Assembly (NCBI GenBank): GCA_020720565.1
Contig: DYOK01000001.1
Span: forward strand, 72,970 to 89,036
Direction: 5' to 3'
Length of the DNA stretch: 16,067 nt
Origin: Acetofilamentum sp.
GTDB lineage: Bacteria; Bacteroidota; Bacteroidia; Bacteroidales; JAFGXI01
Part shown: in pieces, positions 1 to 7,476 of the stretch
Layout: every line of letters begins with the position of its first letter
Numbering within the stretch: the stretch's first letter is position 1
The notes under the pieces: generated by a model
The model's input: only the letters and a program-made list of their open reading frames with translations
Database searches by the model: none
Told to the model about the DNA's origin: nothing
Program-made: the position numbers and the translations under genes

Positions 1-9
1 GTTTATTCG

Positions 10-30
10 CCTGTCCACCACAGGTAGATT
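10..30 (-). repeat. Dispersed palindromic repeat, family A, diverged copy
   Basis: Read on the minus strand this resembles the family A element seen at 59-80, 1094-1115, 15365-15386 and 15714-15735. The plus strand has CCTGTC, then CACCACAGG, then TAGATT. It is the least symmetrical copy. It lies downstream of ptb in DNA with no gene. Membership rests on eye alignment only. Confidence 0.55.
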
Positions 31-58
31 GAATTGTTGATTTGATGAGTTAATTTTT

Positions 59-84
59 AATCTATCTGGCGATAGACAGGTTCA
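59..84 (+). repeat. Family A repeat, left arm of an inverted pair flanking ptb
   Basis: Contains CTATCTGGCGATAGACAGG. All 26 bases recur, reverse-complemented and without mismatch, at 1090-1115. The two arms bracket the ptb gene about 1 kb apart. The element is internally symmetrical (CTATC...GATAG) and belongs to a family with further copies at the other end of the window, so it is most simply a dispersed REP-like element. Confidence 0.85.
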
Positions 85-105
85 GCATTAAGCATTCAGA
101 ATTTT

Positions 106-133
106 CATTAATCTTTAATCATTAATCTTTAAT
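106..133 (+). repeat. Two tandem copies of a 14-bp AT-rich motif
   Basis: The motif CATTAATCTTTAAT occurs twice back to back, just downstream of the ptb stop codon. There is no hairpin or T-tract, so it is not an obvious terminator. No function can be assigned. Confidence 0.8.
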
Positions 134-141
134 TCACTCCC

Positions 142-1050
142 CTACTCCATTGCTGCGGCTAAAGCTATCGACATCAGTTTACTTTGTTCGGAATCGGATC
201 GTGAGGTTAAAACGATTGGTACCTGTGCCCCCATAATTACCGCAGCCGCTACAGCTCCACCGAGGAAATTGAGCGACTTATACAACACATTTCCGACATT
301 GATATCGGGTGTAACTATGATATCAGCTTCTCCTGCAACTTCGCTCACAATACCTTTATGCTCAGCAGCTTCTTTCGATACAATATTATCGAGTGCCAAT
401 GGTCCATCGACCAAGCACCCTGTAATTTGATTTCGGCGATTCATCTGTGTTAAAATTGCAGCATGAACCGTGGCTTCCATTTTGGGATTAACCACTTCAA
501 CCGCTGCAATAATGGCAACTTTCGGGTTCGTAATTCCTAATTTATGAAACGCATCGACCGCATTTTCGACAATCGAAATTTTTTCGCTTAAATCGGGTGC
601 TACATTCATTGCAGCATCAGTTACACAAAGCAATTTATGATAATAGGGCGATTCGAAAAAAGCCACGTGCGACAAAGTACCTCCTTTTCTTAATCCTTTT
701 TCTTTATCTAAAACGGCTTTTAGCAAGGAACCCGTTGCAATTAATCCTTTCATTAAAATATCGGCCTTACTTTGACGAATGTAGCTTACCGCTAATTCTG
801 CCGATTGAAATAAATCTGGTATATCGACCAATTCAACTCCTGTTAAATTCATTTTAATTTCTGAAGCAATTGTCTCGATTTCAGTTTTCTTTCCAATTAA
901 AATTGGGGTAACAAGATTCATTCCAACAGCTTGATTTACGGCTTCGAGTACATGCCTGTCGGCAGCTGCTGCAACTACCAAACGTTTTTTGGTATGAGAT
1001 TGGGCGAGTATAACTAAATCGTTGAGCTTTTTTACCATACTTTTTTTCAA
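142..1050 (-). CDS. ptb: Phosphate butyryltransferase (phosphate acyltransferase family)
   Basis: A 302-residue cytoplasmic enzyme predicted to exchange CoA for phosphate on butyryl-CoA (or a related short or branched acyl-CoA), giving butyryl phosphate for a kinase. The whole chain fits the PTA/PTB fold. Conserved blocks are LMKGLIATG at 99-107, TDAAMN at 144-149, VNPKMEAT at 187-194, VDGPLALD at 214-221, GEADIIVTPDINVGN at 240-254, and a C-terminal SRSDSEQSKL block near 283-292. The VDGPLALD block and the length, near 300 residues, favour Ptb over Pta, and a separate pta gene lies at 3707-4708. It is the last gene of the minus-strand fermentation block in this window, 112 bp downstream of ackA. 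In many Bacteroidota ptb is followed by butyrate kinase (buk), which would lie to the left of the window. The acyl chain-length preference cannot be read from sequence. Confidence 0.9.
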   Translation of the reverse strand: MKKSMVKKLNDLVILAQSHTKKRLVVAAAADRHVLEAVNQAVGMNLVTPILIGKKTEIETIASEIKMNLTGVELVDIPDLFQSAELAVSYIRQSKADILMKGLIATGSLLKAVLDKEKGLRKGGTLSHVAFFESPYYHKLLCVTDAAMNVAPDLSEKISIVENAVDAFHKLGITNPKVAIIAAVEVVNPKMEATVHAAILTQMNRRNQITGCLVDGPLALDNIVSKEAAEHKGIVSEVAGEADIIVTPDINVGNVLYKSLNFLGGAVAAAVIMGAQVPIVLTSRSDSEQSKLMSIALAAAME

Positions 1051-1089
1051 TTGTTGATTAATGATTTGAAAATTCTAAATTTTGAATTT

Positions 1090-1115
1090 TGAACCTGTCT
1101 ATCGCCAGATAGATT
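1090..1115 (-). repeat. Family A repeat, right arm of the inverted pair flanking ptb
   Basis: Exact reverse complement of 59-84 over 26 bases. It lies in the 112-bp gap between ackA and ptb, just upstream of the ptb start, so it would be transcribed in any ackA-ptb message and could fold as a small hairpin. Confidence 0.85.
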
Positions 1116-1162
1116 CTTAATTTTTAATTCTAAATATCTTCAAACTTACACCATAAATCTAA

Positions 1163-2365
1163 TTATTTCATCGTTTTAATAATTTCCATTGTATCTTGGG
1201 CGATAACCAACTCTTCGTTAGTTGGAATAACAAGCGCTCTAACTTTCGCATTTTTAGTCGAAATATCGGTCAATTGACCTCTCACATTATTGGCTTGCTC
1301 GTCAAGTTCGATTCCTAAAAACTCAAGTCCTTTTAAAATATTTTTTCGAATATCAATTCCATTCTCTCCAACACCGCCTGTCAAAATTACAGCATCTACT
1401 CCGCCCATTGCGGCAGCATATGCACCAATGTATTTTTTAACTTTATAAGCGTACATCTCTAAAGACAATTCGGCTCTTCGGTTTCCTTCTTTAGCGGCCT
1501 TTTCAACTTCGCGCATATCGGACGAAACGCCTGAAATGCCCAGCATACCTGCCTGTTTATTAATCATGGTATTCAGCTGATTGAGTCCGATTTCTTCTTT
1601 ATTCATTATATACGTCAAAGCACCAGCATCGACATCGCCAACACGTGTACCCATCATCAAACCTTCGACAGGCGTGAGTCCCATTGAGGTATCGACAGAA
1701 ATTCCATTTTTAATGGCTGCAATAGAGGCTCCATTTCCCAAATGGCAAGAAATAATTTTCATTGAAGCATAATCTTGGCCTAAAAAATCGGCGGCTTGCT
1801 TCGAAACAAATCGATGGCTTGCACCGTGAAAGCCATATCGACGAACGCCGTATTTTTTGTATAAAGAGTAAGGCAATGCATACATATAGGCATAATCTGG
1901 CATGGTTTGGTGAAAAGCCGTATCGAAAACGCCACATTGTGGAACTTCGGGCAATAGCGACTGCATGGCATAAATCCCTTTTAAATTTGGCGGATTATGC
2001 AAAGGTGCAAGCTCGATGCAATGTTCCATTTGTTCAACCACTTCTTTGGTAATATACACACTCGAATTAAATTTTTCGGCGCCATGAACCACGCGGTGAC
2101 CAATAGCATTTATTTCGTGTAAGTTTTTTATACATCCATGTGCCTCGCTGGTTATCAAACCTAAAACATATTCAATTCCTTGTTGATGATCGATAATTTC
2201 GCCCTCTAAACGAACTGCATCGCCATCTTCTCTATAATTGGTAAGCGTAGCACCTGTCATTCCAATTTTATCGACCAAACCTTTGGTTAGAACACTTTCG
2301 TTGGTCATATCAAACAACTGATATTTGATTGATGAGCTGCCACAATTTAATACTAATATTTTCAT
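1163..2365 (-). CDS. ackA: Acetate kinase
   Basis: A 400-residue enzyme that converts acetyl phosphate and ADP to acetate and ATP, the energy-yielding last step of acetate fermentation. The ASKHA-fold signatures are complete: NCGSSSIKYQLF from residue 7, GHRVVHG at 89-95, VFDTAFHQTMP at 146-156, YGFHGASH at 177-184, GTRVGDVDAG at 239-248 and LTGGVGENG at 328-336. The residues matching the known catalytic and substrate-binding positions of Methanosarcina acetate kinase are all present (Asn7, Arg91, Asp148, His180, Arg241, Glu384). Length is normal. These features and the N-terminus separate it from butyrate kinase, which is shorter. It sits between the dehydrogenase (241 bp upstream) and ptb (112 bp downstream), rather than directly beside pta, its usual partner. 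A side activity on other acyl phosphates, including the Ptb product, is possible but not shown. Confidence 0.95.
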   Translation of the reverse strand: MKILVLNCGSSSIKYQLFDMTNESVLTKGLVDKIGMTGATLTNYREDGDAVRLEGEIIDHQQGIEYVLGLITSEAHGCIKNLHEINAIGHRVVHGAEKFNSSVYITKEVVEQMEHCIELAPLHNPPNLKGIYAMQSLLPEVPQCGVFDTAFHQTMPDYAYMYALPYSLYKKYGVRRYGFHGASHRFVSKQAADFLGQDYASMKIISCHLGNGASIAAIKNGISVDTSMGLTPVEGLMMGTRVGDVDAGALTYIMNKEEIGLNQLNTMINKQAGMLGISGVSSDMREVEKAAKEGNRRAELSLEMYAYKVKKYIGAYAAAMGGVDAVILTGGVGENGIDIRKNILKGLEFLGIELDEQANNVRGQLTDISTKNAKVRALVIPTNEELVIAQDTMEIIKTMK

Positions 2366-2530
2366 TGTATTTTTTTTTTAAGCTCAATGAGCTATTTTTT
2401 AAATTTAATAATCTTCTTTATATCAGAACGCTACAATATTCTATTCATTTTACAAAATTCGATTCTTGAATTCCCTTATGTTAACAAAAAACAAATTCTA
2501 TATTTTGTGCACTGACTTTGTACTTTGAAT

Positions 2531-2551
2531 AATAAAATATCGTATTTTATT
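2531..2551. other. AT-only hairpin between the dehydrogenase and ackA
   Basis: A perfect 9-bp inverted repeat, AATAAAATA and TATTTTATT, around a TCG loop. It lies about 55 bp downstream of the dehydrogenase stop. There are no G:C pairs in the stem and no clean T-tract follows, so it would be a poor intrinsic terminator. It may be an mRNA-end structure or chance in AT-rich DNA. Confidence 0.4.
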
Positions 2552-2594
2552 TACCTAGACATTTGACAATATGCTAGTTACGAAACAAACGAAC

Positions 2595-2607
2595 AGGCCG
2601 AAGACCT
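2595..2607. repeat. Dispersed palindrome, family B (one arm mismatch)
   Basis: AGGCC-GAA-GACCT, at the stop codon of the dehydrogenase gene. It matches copies at 3595-3607, 10873-10885 and 12973-12985, which have the form AGGyC, three bases, GACCT. Confidence 0.6.
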
Positions 2608-3578
2608 TACAATCTAGAATAATTGGAAGAATTGATTCGATGTCCATCCGCATTATATTCGTAAAATCCTTTAAGCGATTTTCGTCCTAATTGTTGCGAG
2701 CGAACCAATTTCTTCAAAAGTGAGTGGGATTTGTATTTTTGATCTCCAAATTCGAGATACAAACCATCGAGCCACATTTGAATTTTATCTAAGCCAATTT
2801 TATCGGCAATAGCGAATGGACCCATTCTCATTCCTAAACCTTTGGTCATCATGTCGTCAATTTCGTCCATAGTGCCAATACCCTCCATATATAACTGGCA
2901 AGCTTCGTTAATAAGAGGCGAAACCAATCGAGCACTTATGCCCCCAGGCGACTCGGCTATTGGAACCATAATTTTATCGAGCAATTTCATAAATTTAGCA
3001 ACCTTTTTACTGGTTTCGTCAGAGGTTCTAACGCCTCGCGATACTTCGACCACGGGGGCATCGGGTTGAGACACCAAAAAATGAATCGAAATGGCTCTTT
3101 CGGGATATTTTAACACCGACGCAATTTCAGTTGTCCCTAAAATAGTAGCATTGGTAGCAATGATGGTTTCAGGTTTAGTATTATTTTCAATCTGAATAAA
3201 AGCATCTCTCACCAAATTAACATCGGCTTTTTTTGATTTTGAACGTACCGATTCAAATACTAACTCGCAGTCTTGCAACATTGCATAATCAGTTGTGCCA
3301 GTAATTCTAGACATGATGGCTCTTTTTTCGGAAGAAGTCATCCCCCATCGGTCGATTTCGTTATCTAAATAATCTGAAATTCGTTTGTTGGCATTGTCGA
3401 TTCTTTCTTCAGAAATCTCAACAAATACAACCTCTAATCCTCTCGAACTAAGTAAGCGTGCAATACTTTGCCCTACGGTACCGCAACCCACAACTCCAAT
3501 TTTCGAAAATAGCGATTTAGGTTTATTATCTTTACTGAGTGCATATTGGCAAACTCTTTCTACTTTAATATCTGACAT
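2607..3578 (-). CDS. 3-hydroxyacyl-CoA (3-hydroxybutyryl-CoA) dehydrogenase, with substituted active site
   Basis: A 323-residue protein of the 3-hydroxyacyl-CoA dehydrogenase family, which interconverts acetoacetyl-CoA and 3-hydroxybutyryl-CoA with NAD(P)H. An N-terminal Rossmann fold is clear: GVVGCGTVGQSIA at 28-40, with the GxGxxG glycines at 31, 33 and 36. A C-terminal helical domain ends with GRKSLKGFYEY at 298-308, a family hallmark. About 26 residues precede the Rossmann fold, more than in clostridial Hbd, and no later start fits. Several usual active-site residues differ. His166 and Glu178 keep the catalytic pair at its normal 12-residue spacing. The usual HFFNP is HFLVS, the usual TSS segment is ATI at 144-146, and the usual PGFxxNR is PGGISAR, with Ala216 where Asn is expected. 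It lies between pta and ackA, consistent with a C4-acyl-CoA branch feeding Ptb. Family assignment is firm. Substrate and even activity are less certain, so no symbol is given. Confidence 0.8.
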   Translation of the reverse strand: MSDIKVERVCQYALSKDNKPKSLFSKIGVVGCGTVGQSIARLLSSRGLEVVFVEISEERIDNANKRISDYLDNEIDRWGMTSSEKRAIMSRITGTTDYAMLQDCELVFESVRSKSKKADVNLVRDAFIQIENNTKPETIIATNATILGTTEIASVLKYPERAISIHFLVSQPDAPVVEVSRGVRTSDETSKKVAKFMKLLDKIMVPIAESPGGISARLVSPLINEACQLYMEGIGTMDEIDDMMTKGLGMRMGPFAIADKIGLDKIQMWLDGLYLEFGDQKYKSHSLLKKLVRSQQLGRKSLKGFYEYNADGHRINSSNYSRL

Positions 3579-3594
3579 ATGTTTTTTATTTATA

Positions 3595-3607
3595 AGGCCA
3601 TCGACCT
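3595..3607. repeat. Dispersed palindrome, family B (one arm mismatch)
   Basis: AGGCC-ATC-GACCT, 17 bp upstream of the dehydrogenase start, followed by ATTGTTTTTTAAT. The copy at 10873 is followed by the similar ATTTTTTAAT, so similarity extends beyond the palindrome. Confidence 0.65.
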
Positions 3608-3706
3608 ATTGTTTTTTAATTATCTGATTAATAACTATTTAAAAAATCAAAATATGTTTAGTGTGTGATTCGTTTTTTAACTAGTTTATTTTAGACAGAA
3701 ATTGCG

Positions 3707-4708
3707 TTAACGACCAGCTGCCTGAGTCGCCGTAATTGCCACTAGACTTACGATATCTTCTACCGAGCAACCTCTCGACAAATCGTTAATGGGTGCTGCC
3801 ATTCCTTGTAAAACAGGCCCTATGGCTTCTGCATGAGCCATTCGTTGAACTAGTTTGTATGCAATATTACCAGACTCTAAATTAGGGAACACCAAAACAT
3901 TGGCTTTGCCTGCAATTTCGCTACCTGGGGCTTTCTTTTTTCCTATCGATTCGACAATGGCAGCATCGGCTTGTAATTCGCCATCAAATTTAAATTGGGG
4001 TGCCATTTTTTGAGCCAATTCTGTAGCTTTAACTACTTTATCGACCATTGGATGCACTGCACTGCCTTTAGTTGAGAAACTTAACATGGCCACTCTTGGC
4101 TCCATTCCTGTAATTGCCTTGGTGGTATGAGCTGTAGCAACTGCAATTTCGGCTAATTCTTCGGCTGTTGGGTCGGGATGTACAGCACAGTCGGCAAAAA
4201 CTAACATTCCATTTTCGCCATAAGTGGCTTCGGGCAGAATCATAATAAAAGCACCTGATACTACAGAAATACCAGGAAGTGTTTTAACATACTGAAAAGC
4301 TGGACGTAACACATCACCAGTTGCATTATCAGCACCAGCTACTTCGCCATCGACATCTCCTGCTTTAATCATCATGGTGGCTAAATACAATGGGTCTTTT
4401 AATAAACTGAGTGCTTTTTCTTTTGTTACACCTTTGTTTCCTCGCAATTCGACCATTAAATTGGCATATTTCTCAATTCTTGAATCTGTTTCTAAATCCA
4501 TAAACTGAGCTTTCTCAATATTTTTAAGACCAAACTTTTGAGCTTGTGCAAGCAATGCTTGTGGCGAACCTATTAAATAAATTTGTGCTAAGCCTTGCTC
4601 AATCACTTGGTCGGCTGCTTTCATTGTACGTTCTTCGAAACTTTCGGGCAGAACAATTCTCTTATTCAATTGTTTAGCTTTTGCTTTAATTTGCGACATT
4701 AAATCCAT
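3707..4708 (-). CDS. pta: Phosphate acetyltransferase, short single-domain form
   Basis: A 333-residue enzyme that converts acetyl-CoA and phosphate to acetyl phosphate and CoA, supplying acetate kinase. The Pta signatures are all visible: GDVDGEVAGADNATGDVLRP at 117-136, FADCAVHPDPTAEELAEIA at 171-189, SFSTKGSA at 210-217, DGELQADAA at 242-250, VFPNLESGNIAYK at 273-285, and QGMAAPINDLSRG at 301-313 with the catalytic Ser-Arg segment. The length matches the minimal archaeal/Gram-positive-type enzyme and lacks the N-terminal regulatory domains of the E. coli protein of about 700 residues. It is the first gene of the block that continues through the dehydrogenase (128 bp away), ackA and ptb. 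The 448 bp upstream hold no gene, so the block's promoter probably lies there. Confidence 0.95.
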   Translation of the reverse strand: MDLMSQIKAKAKQLNKRIVLPESFEERTMKAADQVIEQGLAQIYLIGSPQALLAQAQKFGLKNIEKAQFMDLETDSRIEKYANLMVELRGNKGVTKEKALSLLKDPLYLATMMIKAGDVDGEVAGADNATGDVLRPAFQYVKTLPGISVVSGAFIMILPEATYGENGMLVFADCAVHPDPTAEELAEIAVATAHTTKAITGMEPRVAMLSFSTKGSAVHPMVDKVVKATELAQKMAPQFKFDGELQADAAIVESIGKKKAPGSEIAGKANVLVFPNLESGNIAYKLVQRMAHAEAIGPVLQGMAAPINDLSRGCSVEDIVSLVAITATQAAGR

Positions 4709-4918
4709 ATAACTTTTTATTTAATAGGTTAATATTGTTGTAGTAAGGATAGCAAGCAATTTTTATTAATTTCATTTCAACTTTTTGAATCCAAAGAACG
4801 CAATATTTTCTTTTCTTAACTATCGTCTTAGACCTATTTATTATAAATACAACTTGCGTAGATTATAACATAAGATCTTATCGAAAGCATTAATACTTGC
4901 GTTTGTATTATTTTGTTG

Positions 4919-4926
4919 CAAAATTA
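4919..4926 (-). promoter_or_regulatory. Candidate -7 box for the pta block
   Basis: On the minus strand this reads TAATTTTG, matching the Bacteroidota -7 consensus TAnnTTTG. No clear TTTG lies at the expected -33 spacing. It would give a leader of about 200 nt before pta. Short motifs of this kind occur by chance in AT-rich DNA, so support is weak. Confidence 0.3.
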
Positions 4927-5123
4927 TTCAAATATCATAGGTATTTCGATATTTCAATATGATTTTTATCAAACCCTATGATGTTTTAAAACAAAGATTA
5001 CATTGAAGTATATAATCCTACCAATATTAACATTGAATTAATCTTGATAAATCGTAAATCAGCCCTCAAGTTTTAGGATAGAAATACAAATCAAAAACTT
5101 AAACTAGATTGATTAGAATAACT

Positions 5124-5143
5124 AAAAAAAGGTATTAAAACCT
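5124..5143 (-). terminator. Weak intrinsic terminator after rsmD
   Basis: On the minus strand AGGT, a six-base loop and ACCT are followed at once by seven T residues, 14 bp past the rsmD stop. The 4-bp stem is short, so efficiency is doubtful, but position and T-tract fit the end of the rsmD operon. Confidence 0.35.
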
Positions 5144-5156
5144 ATGTCTAACGTAA

Positions 5157-5687
5157 TTAAAACTCAAAAAAGCTAAAATTAACTTTTCCATATTTTCGAG
5201 TAGAAACATGCTCTGGTTTATGTTCTAATACCGTATGTGGACCATGTTCGATAATTAACATTCCCTTTGACTCTACAATTTTGGAAGTTTTAATTGCCTC
5301 GTATAATAGCTCGTAATCTGTATCTTCGTATGGTGGATCGGCAAAAACAAGTTGATATGGAATAGACGCGTTTTTTAGAAACTGAAAAACATCAGCTTTG
5401 TATGTTTTTATGGGCATTTTAAATTGTTCAGCAACCTTCTGAATGAATTTAACATGCTCGAATCGAATATCGACAGCCGAAATTCGCAATACACCTCTTG
5501 AGGCAAATTCGAAGCTAATATTACCTGTGCCCGAAAATAAATCGAGTACTGTAATTTCTTCGTAATCGACTTCGTTGTTTAGAATGTTAAAAAGAGCCTC
5601 TTTGGCTTTGTCGGTAGTAGGACGTGCTTTGAGTTGAGTGCTTACGGGAATAACTCTTCCGCCATACATTCCACTGATTATTCGCAT
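5157..5687 (-). CDS. rsmD: 16S rRNA (guanine966-N2)-methyltransferase RsmD
   Basis: A 176-residue S-adenosylmethionine-dependent methyltransferase that modifies G966 (E. coli numbering) of 16S rRNA during small-subunit assembly. The N-terminal RIISGMYGG and the segment ARPTTDKAKEALFNIL at 21-36 are diagnostic of RsmD. Motif I is DLFSGTG at 49-55, the acidic end of strand 2 is in AVDIR at 71-75, and the catalytic N-methyltransferase motif is DPPY at 117-120. The C-terminus RKYGKVNFSFF is also typical. Length is normal for Bacteroidota. The start overlaps the end of the upstream DUF3822-like gene by 10 bp, which implies co-transcription and probably coupled translation. Confidence 0.94.
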   Translation of the reverse strand: MRIISGMYGGRVIPVSTQLKARPTTDKAKEALFNILNNEVDYEEITVLDLFSGTGNISFEFASRGVLRISAVDIRFEHVKFIQKVAEQFKMPIKTYKADVFQFLKNASIPYQLVFADPPYEDTDYELLYEAIKTSKIVESKGMLIIEHGPHTVLEHKPEHVSTRKYGKVNFSFFEF

Positions 5688-6523
5688 AAGAACGAGTTTA
5701 AATGTGTGCTAATATATTGCGATTCAATTTTAGAAAACACATATGAATAATGAAGTGCCGTAGGTTTTTCGGCAAAAGTTAAATTTAAAAAATATTTCCT
5801 CAAAAGCTGAAAAAGTTCAGAATCAGCAGAAATATGCCCATTTAATTGAAGTACTATATTTTTAGGTTCAAGTTTAAGTTGTTCGAGCGTATAAACAAGA
5901 AAGTAAAGGAAATCTTCGTTTGATTTATAAAAAAAGGAATTCGACAATTGCAATTTATTACTTTCTAGCACAATCATATCGAAGTAGTTCGAACCGATTT
6001 GCAAAGCAACTATGCTTTTGTGCTTTGCTTTAAATAAACCATTTAGAAATGGTGTGTTGCTATGTAAAATTTGGGCAGTAGGTAAAAAAGTCCTAAACGT
6101 GTCTAACACACATTTAGGTACGGCAAATACATTTTGTGCGTCTAGAAATGGTAATTTATTCGACAATGTTTCTTCTTCGTTTAATGCCCCAAAGTTGAGC
6201 TCTAGAAACTGCGAGCTTTGAAGGTCTACATATAAATTTTGGGGTATTATGGTCGATTTATACCACTGAAACACCACTTTTATGTCTTTGAAAGAGTAAT
6301 TAAACCAATCACAATTTTTAAAAGTTTTGCTTAAAAAAAAACAAGTTTCTCTAATATTTAAATGGCTATCGATTGGTATGGTTTGATAAGCTATTGCCTT
6401 TTGAGTACGATTGTCGACAATACAAAAAGAAAGTCCATCCTTTGAGAAAAGAATGGACATATTATAATGTCTCGATTGTGTTAAATCGAGTGTTTCGTCG
6501 ATAGTATGAATAGTTTTAAACAT
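5678..6523 (-). CDS. DUF3822-family protein of unknown function
   Basis: A 281-residue soluble protein with no signal peptide or membrane segment. The N-terminal pattern, a run around YNMSILFSKDGLSFCIVDN at 20-38, and the position directly upstream of rsmD agree with the DUF3822 family conserved across Bacteroidota. The repeated layout of short beta segments (SILFSKDGLSF at 23-33, a central SNYFDMIVLESNKLQLSNSF, then a helical stretch and NIVLQLNGHIS) would suit a duplicated actin-like (ASKHA) fold, but this is inference. It lies 5 bp after the membrane-protein gene and overlaps rsmD by 10 bp. No catalytic residues can be named. Family assignment comes from recalled pattern and context, not a search. 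Confidence 0.7.
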   Translation of the reverse strand: MFKTIHTIDETLDLTQSRHYNMSILFSKDGLSFCIVDNRTQKAIAYQTIPIDSHLNIRETCFFLSKTFKNCDWFNYSFKDIKVVFQWYKSTIIPQNLYVDLQSSQFLELNFGALNEEETLSNKLPFLDAQNVFAVPKCVLDTFRTFLPTAQILHSNTPFLNGLFKAKHKSIVALQIGSNYFDMIVLESNKLQLSNSFFYKSNEDFLYFLVYTLEQLKLEPKNIVLQLNGHISADSELFQLLRKYFLNLTFAEKPTALHYSYVFSKIESQYISTHLNSFLCE

Positions 6524-6528
6524 TCAAA

Positions 6529-7299
6529 TTATTCCCAATTACCTGAATTATTGGTAGCTTCGGTTAACGAACCAACTTTAAGAATTTTACTTGGGTCAAA
6601 TGGGTCTGTATCGATAGCTTCAAACACTTGTACTTTAATTTTCGAAGCAGTTTCAATTTCTCCCGCACCTAATTGAAACTTTGCACCTTTTGCAGAAAAA
6701 GGAATATATTGTAATGAGTCAACATTAAATTGGGATCCAAATAAGGTATCCTTAACACTTATTTTAACCGTGTCTCTGATTAAGAATCCCATTTTAAGTG
6801 CTGTATAAAGCGATTTATGATTATCTTCGATGATTACATCTTCTTTAATAATGACATTACCTAATTTTAAAGCTTGTGCTTTGGTGATAACTGCAGGTAA
6901 TTTACGGATAGACAAACCGATCTCTGCAGCAAGTACCTCATTTAATGTATCTGGTAATGTCCCTAATTTACGAACAACACTTACCGAATCAGATTTTACA
7001 AAATTGATAAGAGTTTCGAAATCACCTGTAAATTTACCATGCTCATCTTTGTATGCAATTTCGGCTTTACGGATATTCTTTAAACTTTCGATAACATGTT
7101 TGTATCGATAATCACGCTCTTTTACAAATTCAATTGGTGCTAATATCCCAGTGGTTAATTTATAGCCCAAAAACAAACTTGCATAAACTAAGCCTAGAAT
7201 TACCAAAAGCGAAGTACTCTTTGTTTTAAAAAACCTATAACCAACAACAACAGTGGTTACAACTGCAATAATGATGATTGATAATGTTAAAGTATCCAT
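6529..7299 (-). CDS. Conserved hypothetical membrane-anchored protein, first gene of the rsmD operon
   Basis: A 256-residue protein. The ATG at 7299 is preferred over the TTG at 7326, because that TTG overlaps a promoter-like TATTTTTG and the ATG leads straight into a membrane helix. Two hydrophobic segments, at about 5-23 and 30-48, are followed by a long soluble domain. Residues 68-103 (LKNIRKAEIAYKDEHGKF, then TGDFETLINF) resemble the helix-plus-loop part of type IV pilin and pseudopilin domains, where an alpha helix runs into a YxxxxGxY/F-type motif. The N-terminus lacks a prepilin peptidase site, so this is at most a structural echo. No enzyme motif is seen. A 5-bp gap to the DUF3822-like gene suggests one operon. 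Function is unknown. Confidence 0.75.
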   Translation of the reverse strand: MDTLTLSIIIIAVVTTVVVGYRFFKTKSTSLLVILGLVYASLFLGYKLTTGILAPIEFVKERDYRYKHVIESLKNIRKAEIAYKDEHGKFTGDFETLINFVKSDSVSVVRKLGTLPDTLNEVLAAEIGLSIRKLPAVITKAQALKLGNVIIKEDVIIEDNHKSLYTALKMGFLIRDTVKISVKDTLFGSQFNVDSLQYIPFSAKGAKFQLGAGEIETASKIKVQVFEAIDTDPFDPSKILKVGSLTEATNNSGNWE

Positions 7300-7323
7300 T
7301 TTTAACCTAATTTTTAGTTCGCA

Positions 7324-7331
7324 CAAAAATA
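7324..7331 (-). promoter_or_regulatory. Candidate -7 box for the rsmD operon
   Basis: Reads TATTTTTG on the minus strand, 25 bp before the preferred ATG. A TTG-like -33 element at 7349-7351 is slightly closer than the usual spacing. It follows the slyD terminator at 7438-7468, where a new promoter is expected. Confidence 0.4.
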
Positions 7332-7437
7332 CTAATTTTTTTGACTGACAATAGTACAGAGCTTGGTAATTTTAAAAAAAATCTATTAATAATTCTGATG
7401 AATAGATTTAATGTAGTTTAACACCGAATTAACAAAC

Positions 7438-7468
7438 AAAAAAGAGACTACTTATTGCAGTCTCTTTT
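7438..7468 (-). terminator. Intrinsic terminator after slyD
   Basis: Perfect 10-bp stem, AAAAGAGACT at 7440-7449 and AGTCTCTTTT at 7459-7468, with a 9-base loop. On the minus strand the stem runs into a T-tract. It begins 9 bp past the slyD stop and separates slyD from the rsmD operon. Confidence 0.9.
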
Positions 7469-7476
7469 AACTTTTT

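Larger units (their letters stand above)
4709..5156. other. 448-bp intergenic region upstream of pta
   Basis: AT-rich, with no credible open reading frame on either strand and no RNA gene that can be recognised. It separates the pta start from the rsmD stop, both on the minus strand. It holds a candidate promoter -7 box at 4919-4926 and a weak terminator-like hairpin at 5124-5143. Confidence 0.7.

Noticed and set aside
1163..2365. Butyrate kinase as the identity of the kinase beside ptb.
   Set aside because: Length of 400 residues and a full set of acetate kinase positions (Asn7, Arg91, Asp148, His180, Arg241, Glu384) identify AckA.
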